64,000 nucleotides of DNA from Frigoribacterium sp. Leaf415 (GCF_001424645.1 NZ_LMQR01000001.1:2802621-2866620); one strand, 5' to 3'. Counted from the stretch's first letter, positions 52,485 through 61,369 are shown. Numbers and translations: made by a program. The notes: a model not told the origin generated them from the letters alone.

Positions 52485-53933
52485 TCAGGTGGCAGGACTT
52501 CTGCCGCTGGGTGTCTGGAGGCTCGCAGGCCAGCGACCGACTGACTGGAAGAATTCCGTAGCGTCCGCCGTGTCCTTGAACTCGAGCAGGTTGCCGACCT
52601 TGCTGGCGAGGACGTCTCGTACCTCGGCCGGCGTCGCGAAGAAGAACTCCTTTCGGCTATTCGCCTGATTCAGAGCGTGAGTTGCGAAGTGGCGGTGGAG
52701 TTCGGTCTCGAGTGTGACCGCGTCCTCGGAGAAATAGATCGTGTGGATGTCGAAGCGGAAAGGGACCGAGGCTCCGCCGAGCTCGTGCACTCGGTCGGCG
52801 GGTTCGAGGCGGCGCGTGAGACCGATCTTGACGACACCTTCGCCGAAGGCTCCTCGGTTCGAGATGACGTAGACGTAGCCTGCGCGGATGTTCGCTGCTC
52901 GGTAGTCGTTGTCGACGATGGCCTGATCGATGGCGGCGAGCCGTAGCTCGAGGTCGGCGTCGGGCGTGCCACTGGCCTGCAGCTGGCCGATCGTCTGCAT
53001 CAGCAGGGTGCGCTCCTTGTCGAGCTGGGCACGCTGCTCTTTCAGTTCCCTCTCGACCCGCGCCTCCTCACGGAGGCGTGCCCGCTCTTCGCGCTGCTCC
53101 TCTTTTTCTTCCTGCTTCTTCATCAGCCAGTCGGCCGTCAGCTCGATCTCCTCGATCCTGAGGCCGTGATAGGCGTCGCTGATGTGCATCGCCATCATGC
53201 TGCCGAGCTTGGCGATCGCCGCTCGCGATGCCTCCAGCCGCTTCTTGGCCGTGTGCACGTTGCCCAACTTGAGGGTACGGATGCTGTTCTCCGCCTCGGC
53301 GTTGTACGCACGCAACATGAGCTTGGCAAGGTCGTCGCTCATCTTGCGACCCTTGGCGAGGGAGTTGTCGAAGGTAAAGAGGTTCGACTTCTCGATGGCA
53401 TGCCCGTCGCGGACGAGGGCTGCCGACCTTGCTTCGACGTCCTTCAATCTCGGCAGGTAGGCCGTCGCATCCTCAAGCGGGTGGTGGTACCTATAGATGC
53501 CGACTTCCTGAAGGACCTGCTCGTCGTCGAGCTCAACAGTGGTTGAAGTCACGGACTTTCCTGCGGCTTGCTCAGCCACTCGCGGGTCGGCGGCCTGCCT
53601 GCTTTCGGCCAGCTGCCGAGCCAGATCAGCCTTTTCCGCGAGCAACGTCGCGACGAGGTCCGATGGGGCTGGGTCATTCGGGGCAGGCGGGTCGTTGGGT
53701 GTCTCGGGTTCACTCAGCCGTTCAGGAGCGAGACTCTCGAAGATCGGGCTGGGCGCGACCGGGCCCACACCGACGGGTTCTGACGCCGGTGTCACCTCGT
53801 CGAGCCAGAGTTGCCAGCCGTCGGGGACCGGAGGCCAGTCAACAGGAGGCACCCATCCGGCGGGGGGCTTCCAGCCCGACGGTACGGGCGGCCAGCCCGG
53901 GGGAGGGTTGAACCTACGCTCGTCTCCCCTCAC
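52485..53933 (-). CDS. DUF4041-like coiled-coil protein with GIY-YIG nuclease domain
   Basis: The 482-aa protein starts at a GTG overlapping the upstream stop (GTGA). Residues 9-45 are a Pro/Trp repeat (PPGWPPVPSGWKPPAGW and onward). A coiled-coil DUF4041-like part spans about 130-330, with the acidic-basic run KKQEEKEEQREERARLREEA. The C-terminus is a T5orf172-type GIY-YIG domain: AGYVYVISNRGAFGEGVVKI, then LTRRLEPADRVHELG, then LETELHRHF. It may cut DNA. It is coupled to the 415-aa gene, forming a two-gene unit in the defence block. Confidence 0.8.
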   Translation of the reverse strand: MRGDERRFNPPPGWPPVPSGWKPPAGWVPPVDWPPVPDGWQLWLDEVTPASEPVGVGPVAPSPIFESLAPERLSEPETPNDPPAPNDPAPSDLVATLLAEKADLARQLAESRQAADPRVAEQAAGKSVTSTTVELDDEQVLQEVGIYRYHHPLEDATAYLPRLKDVEARSAALVRDGHAIEKSNLFTFDNSLAKGRKMSDDLAKLMLRAYNAEAENSIRTLKLGNVHTAKKRLEASRAAIAKLGSMMAMHISDAYHGLRIEEIELTADWLMKKQEEKEEQREERARLREEARVERELKEQRAQLDKERTLLMQTIGQLQASGTPDADLELRLAAIDQAIVDNDYRAANIRAGYVYVISNRGAFGEGVVKIGLTRRLEPADRVHELGGASVPFRFDIHTIYFSEDAVTLETELHRHFATHALNQANSRKEFFFATPAEVRDVLASKVGNLLEFKDTADATEFFQSVGRWPASLQTPSGRSPAT

Positions 53934-55177
53934 GACCGACGCACGCCCGCCGTGTCGATGGCGGTGAGCGCCGACGGGTTCTTCGCCACAGCGGCACCGA
54001 GGTGCTGCAAGGTGGCGAGAGGGACGACGCCGCTGAGGTCGATCTCCATGAACGTGTCACGGGGTGCAGCAACAGCGACCAGCGGGATGAACTTCTGGCG
54101 GCCGGTGGCCGGGTCGTTCGCCTCAGGGCCGATCTGGGCGGAGATGGCCTTGATCAGCCCCCTCCGGTCAGCCTCGAAGATCTCGTGAAGGGATCGGAGG
54201 GCCACTTGGTGCAACGCGCTCGCGTAACGCTCGTTGGCGGCCGTTTTGGACAGCTGGGTCTCGACCACCTCATCACTGGCCTTGACGTAGCGGAATCCCT
54301 TGATGGTCCGCAGGGCGTCCGGGGCGGGCACGGTCACACGCAGCGTCAACTCGGCGGTCGCGGGATCGAACTCGGCCTCGTGCTCGACGGGGAAGGCATC
54401 CGGGTAGAGCGAGTTCGCCAGCACGATGCCGACGTACTCCTGCACTGCGTCCACGGCGCCGTAGCCGAGGCCGGCGATCAAGGTGTCGATCGACGAGTTC
54501 TGCTCGGCAACCTCGGCCTCTCGGACCGCGCAGGCCGCGTCGTAGCGTTCCCGCTCCGCCGCCAGGAGCTTGATGCGTCCCTCTTCGAGGGTGGCGTGTT
54601 CCTGAGCCTGTTGAGCGTCCTGGGTAGGAATCCAGTCACGGTAGGCGGCCCACTGGCCCCAAGCCTGCTCGTACTCCGCCCGAGCCCGCTGCTGCGCCTC
54701 CTCGAACTTCTTCTTCTTGCCGAAGAGGCCCGTAGGTGCCGGCGGTTCGATGAACACCGGAGCCTCGGGGACCGGGGTCGGGAGCGGCGCCGGGCGAGGG
54801 GTCTCGAGGTCCCAGCGAGGGAAGGGCGGGTGCATCGCTCGAACCTTGAGGCCCTCCAGGTCGACGTAGTCGTCCAAGTCGAGGGTCAGGGCGAGCAATC
54901 CGTCGATCTCGCCGTACTCGAGCGCCAAGTCCTCGTTGAGCTCGTCGACCTCGGCTTGTCGCATCTCGACGTACGCGGCCTTCGCCTCGCGCTCATACCG
55001 CTTGCGTTCTGCCTCGTCGGCCCGCGCCATCGCGGCATTCGCCCGCTCTTGCTGAGCTCGCGCACGGACTGCCTGCGCGCGAGCCTGCGTCTGTGCTCGA
55101 GCGGCCGCGTTGGCACGAGCCTGCGCCAGACGTTGTTGGTGCTGCACTTCTGCCAGGAATCCGCGTCGGCTCGCCAT
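53930..55177 (-). CDS. Coiled-coil protein partnered with the GIY-YIG gene
   Basis: The 415-aa protein begins with an Ala/Arg/Gln-rich coiled coil of about 85 residues, has a Pro-rich linker near 125-155 (PRPAPLPTPVPEAP) and a second coiled coil (170-235). A compact C-terminal domain follows (YGAVDAVQEYVGIVLANSLY ... LTLRVTVPAPDALRTIKGF ... FIPLVAVAAPRDTFMEIDLS). GGGGAAAG precedes the ATG. No known family is recognised. It shares an operon with the GIY-YIG gene by a 4-bp overlap, so it may be its sensor or DNA-tethering subunit. Confidence 0.7.
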   Translation of the reverse strand: MASRRGFLAEVQHQQRLAQARANAAARAQTQARAQAVRARAQQERANAAMARADEAERKRYEREAKAAYVEMRQAEVDELNEDLALEYGEIDGLLALTLDLDDYVDLEGLKVRAMHPPFPRWDLETPRPAPLPTPVPEAPVFIEPPAPTGLFGKKKKFEEAQQRARAEYEQAWGQWAAYRDWIPTQDAQQAQEHATLEEGRIKLLAAERERYDAACAVREAEVAEQNSSIDTLIAGLGYGAVDAVQEYVGIVLANSLYPDAFPVEHEAEFDPATAELTLRVTVPAPDALRTIKGFRYVKASDEVVETQLSKTAANERYASALHQVALRSLHEIFEADRRGLIKAISAQIGPEANDPATGRQKFIPLVAVAAPRDTFMEIDLSGVVPLATLQHLGAAVAKNPSALTAIDTAGVRRS

Positions 55178-55313
55178 GTTCTTTCCCCATCGCTAATTGA
55201 ACGAATCTCACTGTAGTGAACGTGAGTGGTCGTCGAGAGTGAATCGGTGGGCGAAGGCGGGTGAGGCTGAGGTGCAATCACGATCTGGTCCGGGGGAGCC
55301 ATAGAGTCCGGTC

Positions 55314-55770
55314 ATGACGGACAAGCTTCCCCCCCGCTCCCAACCTCTCTGGTCCTGGGGGAACGAAGAAGTGCCTAGGGTGTGGCGCGCTCTCAGGACT
55401 CGGTTGCCTGGGGGTCGTGGGCGTCATCGTTCTCATCAGTGTTCTCTCGACGCTCGGTGGCGATGATGACGGAAAGGCAGGCGACGCGGAGGTCGCGTCG
55501 TCCCGCTATACGCAGACCTGGAGCCAGAGCTACGCCGAGACGAGTTGTGACGAATGGAACCTCGAGATGACTTCGGCGCAGCAGTTCGCTGCCGCAGCCG
55601 ACATCCTCACGTCGGCTCGCAACAAGATCGATGGAGGCGTTGGTCTTCCACCTGACGCGCTGACCAGTGAGTTCCAGGCCGGCGTCACCAACGTCTGCAT
55701 CATCCCCACAATGACGCTTACGGACGCGACCTTCGGGCTTTATACGACTGAGCCGCGATTCCATCCCTGA
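55314..55770 (+). pseudogene. Small Cys-rich membrane or secreted protein, apparently frameshifted
   Basis: An ATG at 55314 starts MTDKLPP, but after a run of seven C (55329-55335) the protein-like reading continues in another frame: APNLSGPGGTKKCLGCGALS, then a hydrophobic helix (LGVVGVIVLISVL) and an extracellular domain with two Cys. That second frame has no start until a GTG at 55417 inside the helix. Removing one C joins the two parts into about 150 aa. It may be a true frameshift, a phase-variable tract or a sequencing slip. Confidence 0.55.
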
Positions 55771-55794
55771 CGGACGCCCGCAGGAAGATTCACT

Positions 55795-56310
55795 TCAGAG
55801 CCGAGAGAGCAGTTCGGTCTTCTTGGCCTCGAAGTCCTCGTCCGTGATGACGCCTGCATCCCTAAGGCCCCCCAGCTGCTTGAGCAATTCAATGACGTCA
55901 ACGGTCGGAGCAGACGTGGCAGCCGGGGTCGCTGCTGGTTCTACGGCACGGTGCTTGGCGTTCATGGCTTCCTTGACGACATCGATGAATGCTGCGAAGT
56001 CAGATGCGGGCTGGAGCCATTTCACCTGGACCGCGTTACCCGACGCGTGAAAGGCAACGTGATGGCCCATCATCGATTTGCCGTGCTCGAAGGATGAAAT
56101 GTTGCCGAAGGGAAATGACTCCAGATCGAATCCGCCTAGTTTCTTCGCGTAGAAGACGACGCGTCGATCGGTCGCGATCAACACACCGTTTCGAACGGTG
56201 TCCGAGCCCATGACCTTCGTTTCGTAGGCTCCCATAACCGCAGCTCGGACCAATTCGCCTTGCTCAAGGTGCGGTGATGCTTGTTCGAGAAGCTTGTCGG
56301 CTTTACCCAT
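55795..56310 (-). CDS. PH-like domain and SHOCT domain protein
   Basis: The ATG at 56310 gives 171 aa. The first 110 residues read as a bacterial PH (YokE-like) domain: LVRAAVMGAYETK, NGVLIATDRRVVFYAKKLGG, FDLESFPFGNISSFEHGKS. An Ala/Pro linker follows, and the end is a SHOCT helix pair (VIELLKQLGGLRDAGVITDE, then FEAKKTELLSRL). Such proteins are common and often encoded on phages and islands; their role is unknown. It is the last intact gene before the surface-protein remnant. Confidence 0.8.
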   Translation of the reverse strand: MGKADKLLEQASPHLEQGELVRAAVMGAYETKVMGSDTVRNGVLIATDRRVVFYAKKLGGFDLESFPFGNISSFEHGKSMMGHHVAFHASGNAVQVKWLQPASDFAAFIDVVKEAMNAKHRAVEPAATPAATSAPTVDVIELLKQLGGLRDAGVITDEDFEAKKTELLSRL

Positions 56311-56347
56311 CTTTGACCCCAATGTCCTTGAGCCTGGCTGGCTGAGA

Positions 56348-56660
56348 TCAACATATCGCGGTTGTCAGCGTCATAAGTTTCGCGGGTGGAGCTTCGATGC
56401 CCGCCGTCGCGCGGTCGATCTCGTAGCGTCCCTCACCGGGGACCGCGACGACCGTGCCGTCGGCATCCGCCGTCGCCCCGGCGGGAGCCTCGAGACGGGT
56501 GGCCGCGGGGTCGAGCGGCACGAGCGGGTCACCCGCGGTGGCCACGACGGGCAGGGTCTGCGCGGCTCCCTGCGTGCTGGTGACGGCGGTGGGGGAGGCG
56601 ACGGGCTGCACGGCCGTCGTCGGCCTCGGTGTCCGCCTGCGCGACGTGGGGGTGACCGGG
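56348..56660 (-). pseudogene. Remnant of a CshA-repeat surface protein
   Basis: Minus-strand translation reads like one CshA-type fibril repeat: TTAVQPVASPTAVTSTQGAA, then GDPLVPLDPAATRLEAPAG, then GTVVAVPGEGRYEIDRATAG, after which it stops. Intact proteins carry many such repeats, a signal peptide and a wall anchor. Here the upstream frame runs into the alcohol dehydrogenase gene on the other strand, so only a fragment remains. It probably marks an old break at the island border. Confidence 0.5.
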
Positions 56661-56786
56661 CTGGGGGAGAAGGGGGCTCGCGTGGGGGCACCGCGCCTCC
56701 TCGGGGTGGTTTCCCCAGGGCTGGTTCGTCGTCCGCCGACAAGGGCGGAAGGGCAACACCTGTCGCCCACGTCTACCCTGGTGGGC

Positions 56787-57842
56787 ATGACCGATCTGCC
56801 TGCCCGCACCCGTTTCGCCACCGTCGACGCCGAGCGCTCGGTGGCCTTCGCCGAGGTCGACCTCGAGGCTCCGGGGGAGTCGCAGGTCGTGGTGCGCATC
56901 CGGTACACGGGCGTGTGCGCGACGGACACGCACGGGTGGGCGTCCGGCGGCCTCATCCCCGCCGCGGTGTTCGGCCACGAGTGGACCGGCACCGTCGTCG
57001 CCGCCGGCAGCGGGGTCACGACGGTCGCCGTGGGAGACCGCGTCGTCGCCAGCGTCGGCCCGCCCTGCGGCGCCTGCGCCATGTGCCGCGCCGGACACCC
57101 CGACCACTGCGACACGGCTTTCGCCGAGGCCAACGGCATCTCGCCCGACGCCCCCTCCCACGGAGCCTTCGCCCAGCACGTCACCGTCCACGAACGTCGC
57201 GTCCAGCGCGCCTTCGACGGCCTCACGGACGAACAGCTCGGCCTCGTCGAACCCACCGCCGTCACGTTCCACGCCGTCCGCCGCGCCGGCCAGCGCCTCG
57301 GCTCGGTCGTCGTGGTGCAGGGCGCCGGCCCCATCGGCCTGCTCACCGCCCAGCACGCCCGTCACGCCGGCGCCGGAGCCGTCGTCATCGTCGAACCGAT
57401 GGAGGCGCGGCGCGAGACCGCCCGCCGCCTCGGCTTCACCGACGTCCACGCTCCCGGCGAGGGTTTCACGGCTCGGGTGCTCGAGCTGACCGACGGACTC
57501 GGGGCGGACGTCCTCTACGAGTGCACCGGCGCCTCCTCGTTGTTCCAGTCGAGCGCCGAGCTGGTCCGCCGCGGCGGCACGCTCGCGCTGCTCGGCTACC
57601 CGATGACCACCTCGGAGGTGTCGTACGGCGACTGGCAGAGCCGCGAGCTGACGGTCATCGGCAGCCTGGCCTACACGCACTCCGACTTCGTCGGCGCGAT
57701 GCGGGCGCTCGCCGACGGCTCGGTCGACGCGGGGCCGCTGATCACGGGGACGGTCGGGCTCGACGAACTGCCGGGGTTGCTCGTGGAGCTGGACAGCGGG
57801 AAGACGGAGTACGCGAAGGTGCTGGTCGCGCCGAACGGGTGA
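56787..57842 (+). CDS. Zinc-dependent alcohol dehydrogenase (MDR family)
   Basis: The ATG at 56787 gives 351 aa. Catalytic-zinc ligands are visible in YTGVCATDTHG and FGHEWTG, structural-zinc Cys in CGACAMCRAGHPDHC, and the NAD(P)-binding loop in VVVQGAGPIGLL. It would oxidise a primary or secondary alcohol or polyol, with substrate unknown. It is monocistronic and ends before a hairpin shared with the converging downstream gene. It is the first clearly chromosomal-looking gene right of the island. Confidence 0.88.
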   Translation: MTDLPARTRFATVDAERSVAFAEVDLEAPGESQVVVRIRYTGVCATDTHGWASGGLIPAAVFGHEWTGTVVAAGSGVTTVAVGDRVVASVGPPCGACAMCRAGHPDHCDTAFAEANGISPDAPSHGAFAQHVTVHERRVQRAFDGLTDEQLGLVEPTAVTFHAVRRAGQRLGSVVVVQGAGPIGLLTAQHARHAGAGAVVIVEPMEARRETARRLGFTDVHAPGEGFTARVLELTDGLGADVLYECTGASSLFQSSAELVRRGGTLALLGYPMTTSEVSYGDWQSRELTVIGSLAYTHSDFVGAMRALADGSVDAGPLITGTVGLDELPGLLVELDSGKTEYAKVLVAPNG

Positions 57843-57877
57843 GGGGTAGCGGCTGAAGCGTCATACCGATCGTGTCT

Positions 57878-57902
57878 CGAGGAGGCGACCCGCGCCTCCT
57901 CG
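57878..57902. terminator. Bidirectional hairpin terminator
   Basis: CGAGGAGGCG (57878-57887) and CGCCTCCTCG (57893-57902) form a perfect 10-bp stem between two converging genes. The arm contains the GCGCCTCCT word found in other hairpins of this window. Confidence 0.7.
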
Positions 57903-57904
57903 GA

Positions 57905-58339
57905 TCAGTGGAGTTCGGGGACGCAGGCGGCGTCGTCGTCGCCGAAGGCTTCGGTGACGCGACGGATGGCCTCGGGGGTTCCCCACTGCTCGATGTGTTC
58001 GCAGGCGTGGTCGGCCCGTGAGGCGTACAGGCCGAAGGCTCCGACGTCGACGTAGGTGTAGTCGTGGCCTCCGGAGGACATGGCGCCGGTGCCGGGCTCG
58101 TCGGGCAGGTCGAAGACGGCTCCGTCGGGGAAGCGCAGTTCGCCCCCGTGTGGTGCACAGGCCGGCAGCGTCTCGGTCGACAGGTCGACGGCGACCACCG
58201 GCTCGTAGGTCGTGCAGTACGGGATGCGTGCGTCGGCCCCAGACAACGACAGAGGCACGTCCGGATCGGCCCGCACCGCGAGCACCAGCAGCACCGACAC
58301 CACGAGCAGCGCGGTGACGATGCCGGCCAGGACCTTCAT
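57905..58339 (-). CDS. Small secreted or membrane-anchored protein
   Basis: The 144-aa protein starts MKVLAGIVTALLVVSVLLVL, one hydrophobic segment that is either an uncleaved anchor or a signal peptide. The exported part has four Cys that could form two disulfides (IPYCTTYEP, LPACAPHGG, HACEHIEQW, AACVPELH). No family is recognised. It converges with the alcohol dehydrogenase gene. Confidence 0.7.
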   Translation of the reverse strand: MKVLAGIVTALLVVSVLLVLAVRADPDVPLSLSGADARIPYCTTYEPVVAVDLSTETLPACAPHGGELRFPDGAVFDLPDEPGTGAMSSGGHDYTYVDVGAFGLYASRADHACEHIEQWGTPEAIRRVTEAFGDDDAACVPELH

Positions 58340-58489
58340 GAGGTGAACCTACCGCCGGGCGACGTGATGCGATCGCGGGGGAGTGGCGCACGTCCCTGGG
58401 CATCACGTGAATCGACTGGCATCGACCGGTGCGAGCGTCTTAGCGTTTTCCCGACCCATCAGGACCGAGATGAAGGAGCAGTGCTTCTC

Positions 58490-58759
58490 ATGACGAACTG
58501 GCTCCGCGCCCTCGCCCCGCTCGCCCTGACCGCCATCGCCCTGGTCGTCTTCTTCACGGCCGATCGCACCGTCGGGATGCTGTTGATCGTGGCCGCTCTC
58601 GCCTCGGCGTTCCTCGCCGGCAATAGCATCCTCGGCCGTCCGTCAAGGCGCCCTGAGCGGGACGTCGACCCCGCCGAGGTCCGCGCCTACCGCCAAGCCC
58701 ACCCGGGCAGCACCATCGGTGATGCCGTCAGCGCCGTCGGGGGCCCTGCTCGACGCTGA
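58490..58759 (+). CDS. Small membrane protein
   Basis: The ATG at 58490 gives 89 aa; a GTG nine bases upstream is closer to GAAGGAG and could be the true start. Two hydrophobic helices (about 7-24 and 28-46) precede a polar tail RPSRRPERDVDPAEVRAYR. No family is recognised. A 13-bp hairpin follows the stop. Confidence 0.65.
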   Translation: MTNWLRALAPLALTAIALVVFFTADRTVGMLLIVAALASAFLAGNSILGRPSRRPERDVDPAEVRAYRQAHPGSTIGDAVSAVGGPARR

Positions 58760-58773
58760 CCATCGACACCGAT

Positions 58774-58816
58774 ACGACGACGAGCCGCATCCGAGCAGGG
58801 TGAGGCTCGTCGTCGT
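58774..58816. terminator. Hairpin terminator between converging genes
   Basis: ACGACGACGAGCC (58774-58786) pairs perfectly with GGCTCGTCGTCGT (58804-58816) around a 17-base loop. It lies between the 89-aa gene and the converging 122-aa gene. Confidence 0.65.
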
Positions 58817-58927
58817 TGACTGGGACTCGTCGCGCAGGACAGGTGACGATCGGCGCGTCCGCTGCGCCGCGCCTCCAGACGTTCTCGGTGGAGTTCGGCG
58901 GGGCCGCCGACGGTCAGACGGACGCGC

Positions 58928-59296
58928 TCACCAGCTCGACTTTCGGGCACGGAAGTAGTCGTCGATCAGGCCCGGCTCCGTCGACCAGCGGACGTCGACG
59001 GCGCGCGTCACGAAGTCGATCAAGCCGCCCTCCTGGCCGGGCACACGAGTGTCCGAGACCCAGTCGTCGATCACGAACTCACCGGCCGCGTCGAGCAGGC
59101 GGTCGACGGGGAGATCGAGGACGTAGGCCACGTACGACCCGTGCACATCTCGTTCGACGGAGGCGGCGATCTCGGCTCCGGCCGACGGGCCGGAACCGAT
59201 CGTGCCGACGATTCCGTCCGGGGGCCACGTCGGGAGCGCCGGGACGCGCGGCTCGACCTCGTGGCTGGGCACGGGTGTCGGGCGTCGTCTCCTCAT
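58928..59296 (-). CDS. Hypothetical protein
   Basis: From the ATG at 59296 the protein has 122 aa; the frame is open to 59323. It has a basic Pro-rich start (MRRRRPTPVPSHEVEP), no membrane segment, and a C-terminal acidic/aromatic part (EFVIDDWVSDTRVPGQEGG ... GLIDDYFRARKSSW). No function can be given. Confidence 0.55.
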   Translation of the reverse strand: MRRRRPTPVPSHEVEPRVPALPTWPPDGIVGTIGSGPSAGAEIAASVERDVHGSYVAYVLDLPVDRLLDAAGEFVIDDWVSDTRVPGQEGGLIDFVTRAVDVRWSTEPGLIDDYFRARKSSW

Positions 59297-59360
59297 CGGG
59301 ACAGTGTGCCCGAGATCGTCCATCGCGCTTCCGCGATGTCAGCGACGGCGACCTCCTTCG

Positions 59361-59672
59361 CTACGCCTGGACGTCGAAGACGACGACGCGGGCGGACGCG
59401 TCGCCGAGGTAGCTGGCGACCGGCTGGTGGGAGGGGTGGGGCAGGTAGCCGTCCCGCGCCGCGGGGTCACGGAAGCGCACCACGAGCATCCAGTCGAAGC
59501 CGACCTCGAGCTGCTCGGGGCTGACGCTGCCGCCGCTCGACACCGACAGCACACCGTCGATGCCGGTCAGGTGCTCGGCCGACAACCGCGACGCCTGCTC
59601 GGCCACGTCGGCCGGGGCCCCCTCGGCCCACTCGACCAACACCACGTGCACGATCTCGTTCGTATCGGTCAT
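59361..59672 (-). CDS. Dabb-family (A/B barrel) protein
   Basis: The ATG at 59672 gives 103 aa. The sequence fits the dimeric stress-response A/B barrel: IVHVVLVEWAEGAPADVAEQ, SVSPEQLEVGFDWMLVVRF, then PHPSHQPVASYLG, with the usual His near each end. These small proteins form dimers; some act as cyclases or detoxifying enzymes, but most have no known role. The longer frame to 59711 is less likely. Confidence 0.8.
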   Translation of the reverse strand: MTDTNEIVHVVLVEWAEGAPADVAEQASRLSAEHLTGIDGVLSVSSGGSVSPEQLEVGFDWMLVVRFRDPAARDGYLPHPSHQPVASYLGDASARVVVFDVQA

Positions 59673-59768
59673 CCGCGCATCCCCTCGTCCGCACGCCGCC
59701 GGACGTGGCACGCCACCCGATCCTCACACTCACGACCGCCGCCCGCCCGGGGCGCGACCGCAAGGGCG

Positions 59769-59981
59769 TCAGGAGGTGAGGTCGACGTCCTGCAGGGACT
59801 CCCTACGAAGGGCCTGGCGACGGCGGTACTGCAGGAAGTCCGCGACCAGCGACACCAGCGCGAACGTCGCCATGAGCACACCCAAGAACGAGCCGTTCAC
59901 GGCGAGGACGACTCCACAGGCGAATGCCAACGCGTGCAGCATCGCCTGCACCGACGGGTTCTGAAGCCAGCGCATCACCAT
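59769..59981 (-). CDS. Small membrane protein
   Basis: The 70-aa protein has two hydrophobic helices (about 12-28 and 31-50) and a basic tail (LQYRRRQALRRESLQ). No family is recognised. It is 96 bp upstream of the Dabb gene on the same strand. Confidence 0.6.
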   Translation of the reverse strand: MVMRWLQNPSVQAMLHALAFACGVVLAVNGSFLGVLMATFALVSLVADFLQYRRRQALRRESLQDVDLTS

Positions 59982-60040
59982 GCCCGGAGCCTACGGCCCG
60001 CAGACGGCACCGTCCGGCCCGAGATGCGAGCGCGGGGGAG

Positions 60041-60094
60041 CAGGGAACCGAAGGAGGCGCGGGTCACCCGACCCGCGCCTCCTGCGGTTCCCTG
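60041..60094. terminator. Strong bidirectional terminator hairpin
   Basis: A 25-bp inverted repeat with one mismatch (arms 60041-60065 and 60070-60094, loop 4) contains AGGAGGCGCGGGTC and its complement. It lies just downstream of the aquaporin gene, which ends at 60108, and upstream of the small membrane gene. Confidence 0.8.
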
Positions 60095-60107
60095 CCGCTC
60101 GGGCCGG

Positions 60108-60890
60108 TCAGGCGCGACGACGCAGGACGCGGTGGGCGAGGCCCGCGAGGGCGGCGCCGACCAAGGGCGCCACGAAGAAGACCCAGAGCTGCGCCAGCGC
60201 GTCGGGGCCGCCGTAGAGGGCCGCCGCCAGCGAGCGGGCGGGGTTCACCGACGTGTTGCTCACCGGGATGCTGATCAGGTGGATCAGCGTCAGGGTCAGG
60301 CCGATCGCCAAGGGTGCCAGGGCCTTGTACTCGTTCTTGGCGGTCACCGAGAGGATGACGCCGACGAACACGGCGGTGAGCACGATCTCGGTCACGAGCA
60401 CGGCTCCGAGCCCGAAGCCGCCGGGCGACGCCGCCCCGAAGCCGTTCGACGCGAAGCCCGACTCACGGGCCGCGGTGAAGTAGCCGGCCGGGCCGTCGGC
60501 GGCGACGAGAGCCACGACGCTCGCTCCGGCGGCCGCACCGACGAGTTGCGCCACGACGTAGCCGGGCACGCTCGCCCAGGTGGTTCGGCCGGCCAGGGCG
60601 AAGCCGACCGTCACGGCCGGGTTGAAGTGGCCACCCGAGATGTGGCCGACGGCGTAGATGCCGGCCATCACGCTGAGTCCGAACGCCAGGGCCACGCCGA
60701 GAAAGCCGACACCGAGCGTGTTGCCGTCGTCCGGGAACGACGACGCGAACACGGCCGTGCCGACGCCTCCGACGACCAGGAGGAACGCGCCGAACGCCTC
60801 GGAGGCGTACCGCGCGAGCGGCGTGTAGGTCTCGGCGTGCTGGGTGCGCTGTTCTTTCGTGGACCGGCTGGCGGGTGCGTTGCGAGGCAT
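60108..60890 (-). CDS. aqpZ: Aquaporin (MIP family, AqpZ-like)
   Basis: The ATG at 60890 gives 260 aa. It has six membrane helices and both pore motifs, HFNPAVTVG after helix 2 and SVNPARSLA after helix 5. The helix-1 start ASEAFGAFLLVVGGVGTAVF is also typical. The selectivity region and the length of the loops are closer to water channels than to GlpF, so it should conduct water. It is monocistronic and ends at the strong hairpin. Confidence 0.9.
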   Translation of the reverse strand: MPRNAPASRSTKEQRTQHAETYTPLARYASEAFGAFLLVVGGVGTAVFASSFPDDGNTLGVGFLGVALAFGLSVMAGIYAVGHISGGHFNPAVTVGFALAGRTTWASVPGYVVAQLVGAAAGASVVALVAADGPAGYFTAARESGFASNGFGAASPGGFGLGAVLVTEIVLTAVFVGVILSVTAKNEYKALAPLAIGLTLTLIHLISIPVSNTSVNPARSLAAALYGGPDALAQLWVFFVAPLVGAALAGLAHRVLRRRA

Positions 60891-60970
60891 GGGGGACTCT
60901 CTGGTGTCGGGTGGGGACGGTGTCGGGTGGGGAGTGGGTCGGGTTCGGAGGGGTGTCGGCGGAGCGGCAG

Positions 60971-61369
60971 CTAGTCGGCCGACGAGGTGAGGTTCTTCAC
61001 CGTGTCGGAGGGCACCGGCGGGATGCCTCGCTTGACGCCCTTCAGGCCGACGGCGACGAGCACCGCGGTAACGACGGCGAAGAACGCGAACGTGATCAGC
61101 GCGGCGGCCCAGAGCGGCAGGGCCAGGGCCAGCAGGGCGACGGCGGTGCCGGCGAGGAGGATCACGGTCACGATCGCGAGGACGGCCCCGACGGCGAGCA
61201 TCACGGCGCCGGATCGCGCATCCCGTGCCCGGCCGGCGATCTCGTCGCGCGCCGACCGCAGTTCGGTGCGAACGGCCTTGATGATGGGCTCGATCGCCCG
61301 GCTGCCGAGCTGGTCGCGGAACCTGCCGGCGAAGCCTGCGTCGGCCTGCTTCTCGTCGTCTGCGCTCAT
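60971..61369 (-). CDS. Phage-holin-superfamily (DUF1469-like) membrane protein
   Basis: The ATG at 61369 gives 132 aa (MSADDEKQADAGFAG). An N-terminal amphipathic part with Arg/Glu (KAVRTELRSARDEIAGRARD) precedes two hydrophobic helices (about 53-77 and 83-108). This fits the actinobacterial phage holin family/superfamily III-like proteins, which are ordinary host membrane proteins despite the name. Function is unknown. Confidence 0.7.
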   Translation of the reverse strand: MSADDEKQADAGFAGRFRDQLGSRAIEPIIKAVRTELRSARDEIAGRARDARSGAVMLAVGAVLAIVTVILLAGTAVALLALALPLWAAALITFAFFAVVTAVLVAVGLKGVKRGIPPVPSDTVKNLTSSAD

